A stretch of 64,000 nucleotides of DNA from NCBI RefSeq assembly GCF_002949795.1, contig NZ_CP026692.1:3890545-3954544 (forward strand), in the 5' to 3' direction. Shown in pieces: positions 63,220-64,000 of this stretch (the stretch's first letter is position 1; each line of letters begins with the position of its first letter). The position numbers and the translations under genes are program-made. Below the pieces are notes generated by a model that was given only the letters and a program-made list of their open reading frames with translations, did no database searches and was not told where the DNA came from. This DNA is from Nostoc sp. 'Lobaria pulmonaria (5183) cyanobiont'. GTDB lineage: Bacteria > Cyanobacteriota > Cyanobacteriia > Cyanobacteriales > Nostocaceae.

Positions 63220-64000
63220 TTAACTAAACTGTTCCTCTGCATCGAGGTTAAATAACATTTGCAGAGTTTGCATACAGCGCCTTCTGGCTTCCACATCCTG
63301 CTGCGATCGCAACTGTACCATCGGGTCATGTAAAATTTTATTGACAATTCCCCGTGTTAATGCTTCAATTACTTCTTGATGTTTTTCAGCGAATTCCGAA
63401 CCCAATCTCGACAAAGCTTTTTCTAATTCTTGTTCGCGGATGGTTTCAACTTTATTTCGCAGACAGCTGATAGTAGTCACAGTTTCAAGAGAGCGCCACC
63501 AAATATCAAAGGCTTCCACTTCTTCCTCTAAAAGTCGCTCGGCTTCCTGTGCAATCTTGCGACGGCTTTCGTAGTTTTGCGCCACTACAGCCTTCAAATC
63601 ATCCACGTTAAACGCCTGCACATTTTCTAGTTCATTAACATCCGCATGAACATTACGTGGCACAGAAATATCAAATAACATTAAAGAGCGCTGAACTTCT
63701 AAAACCATTTCCAACTTGGCACGGTCAAGTATTGGCTCTGTTGCCGAAGTACTTGTAAACACCAAATCACTATCGGCAATCACTGTCATCATTTCCGATA
63801 GCGGATGAATTTTGATTGGTTGTTGAGGGAACTGCTTTGCTAATTCTTGGGCGCGATCGCGAGAGCGATTTACAATACTAATTTCCACAGCACCTTTAGA
63901 AAGTAGGTGTTGCACCAGCAGCCGCGACATTTTACCAGCACCCAGAATTACCACTCGGCAAGCTGCTAAATTTGCTACTTTTAGCTGCGCTAACTCTACA
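63220..64000 (-). CDS. hemA: Glutamyl-tRNA reductase, 3' part (cut by window edge)
   Basis: The first enzyme of tetrapyrrole synthesis, reducing glutamyl-tRNA to glutamate-1-semialdehyde. The visible part starts [20 protein letters not shown] and runs through [39 protein letters not shown] (NADPH-binding domain) to the C-terminal dimer helices. About 260 residues are seen, against roughly 430 for the full enzyme. The catalytic N-terminal domain is beyond the window. A GTG at 63954 is not the true start. Confidence 0.95.
   Translation of the reverse strand, partial: VELAQLKVANLAACRVVILGAGKMSRLLVQHLLSKGAVEISIVNRSRDRAQELAKQFPQQPIKIHPLSEMMTVIADSDLVFTSTSATEPILDRAKLEMVLEVQRSLMLFDISVPRNVHADVNELENVQAFNVDDLKAVVAQNYESRRKIAQEAERLLEEEVEAFDIWWRSLETVTTISCLRNKVETIREQELEKALSRLGSEFAEKHQEVIEALTRGIVNKILHDPMVQLRSQQDVEARRRCMQTLQMLFNLDAEEQFS

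Noticed and set aside
1-64000. tRNA or rRNA genes
   Set aside because: No stretch with a TTCRANNC T-loop plus matching acceptor stem was found by eye in the gaps. A tRNAscan run would settle it.

Overview
The window is chromosomal DNA from a filamentous, probably heterocyst-forming cyanobacterium of the Nostoc/Anabaena group. The evidence is oxygenic photosynthesis genes (psaE, psb28, ndhO, a Ycf66 protein), phylloquinone genes (menD, menB), abundant GCGATCGC (HIP1) octamers, and many heptameric tandem repeats and short palindromic dispersed repeats between genes. Genus is an inference from this style and from protein resemblance; no rRNA or tRNA gene was seen.

Layout. 1-14 kb: thiamine genes thiE-thiS, a GT4 glycosyltransferase, a DUF1517 membrane protein, a CcbP-type calcium-binding protein, a sugar O-acetyltransferase, a REC-PAS-GGDEF protein, folB, menD, an unknown possible PD-(D/E)XK protein, an Rpn/DUF4351 protein and menB. 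15-24 kb: a DciA-like protein, a membrane protein with a possible SPOR-like end, tandem PspA/Vipp1 genes, a thioredoxin, an aminotransferase, and a PEP-CTERM protein with two internal repeat arrays followed by a decayed copy of its own 3' end. 24-35 kb: a stand-alone receiver, two 59-residue proteins, uvrC, rlmN, cobM, lgt, coaD and a Ycf66 protein. 35-50 kb: a TldD/TldE pair, cysS, a COG0523 GTPase, a frameshifted dtd, psb28, moaB, a diguanylate cyclase with an ethylene-receptor-like membrane domain, mraY, a fibrillin-family protein, psaE, mutM and ndhO.

50-64 kb is more accessory: a lactate/malate dehydrogenase tail fragment, a protein of 20-residue repeats, a lipoprotein, then three same-strand genes (possible winged-helix protein, P-loop ATPase, Mrr-like nuclease) that are the best candidate for an undescribed system. 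A frameshifted Nif11-like gene, pgi, a RelE-type toxin-antitoxin pair, two LivM/LivG-type transporter genes, two Uma2 nucleases, an ArsR-DUF2087 regulator with an obvious operator, and the 3' part of hemA follow.

Themes. Housekeeping genes are mostly single and scattered rather than in long operons. Intergenic space is rich in repeats, and in two places (menD, the aminotransferase) repeat-like DNA lies inside a reading frame that stays open. Several broken genes (dtd, the Nif11-like gene, the dehydrogenase tail, the PEP-CTERM copy, an Rpn-like remnant) show decay at more than one stage.
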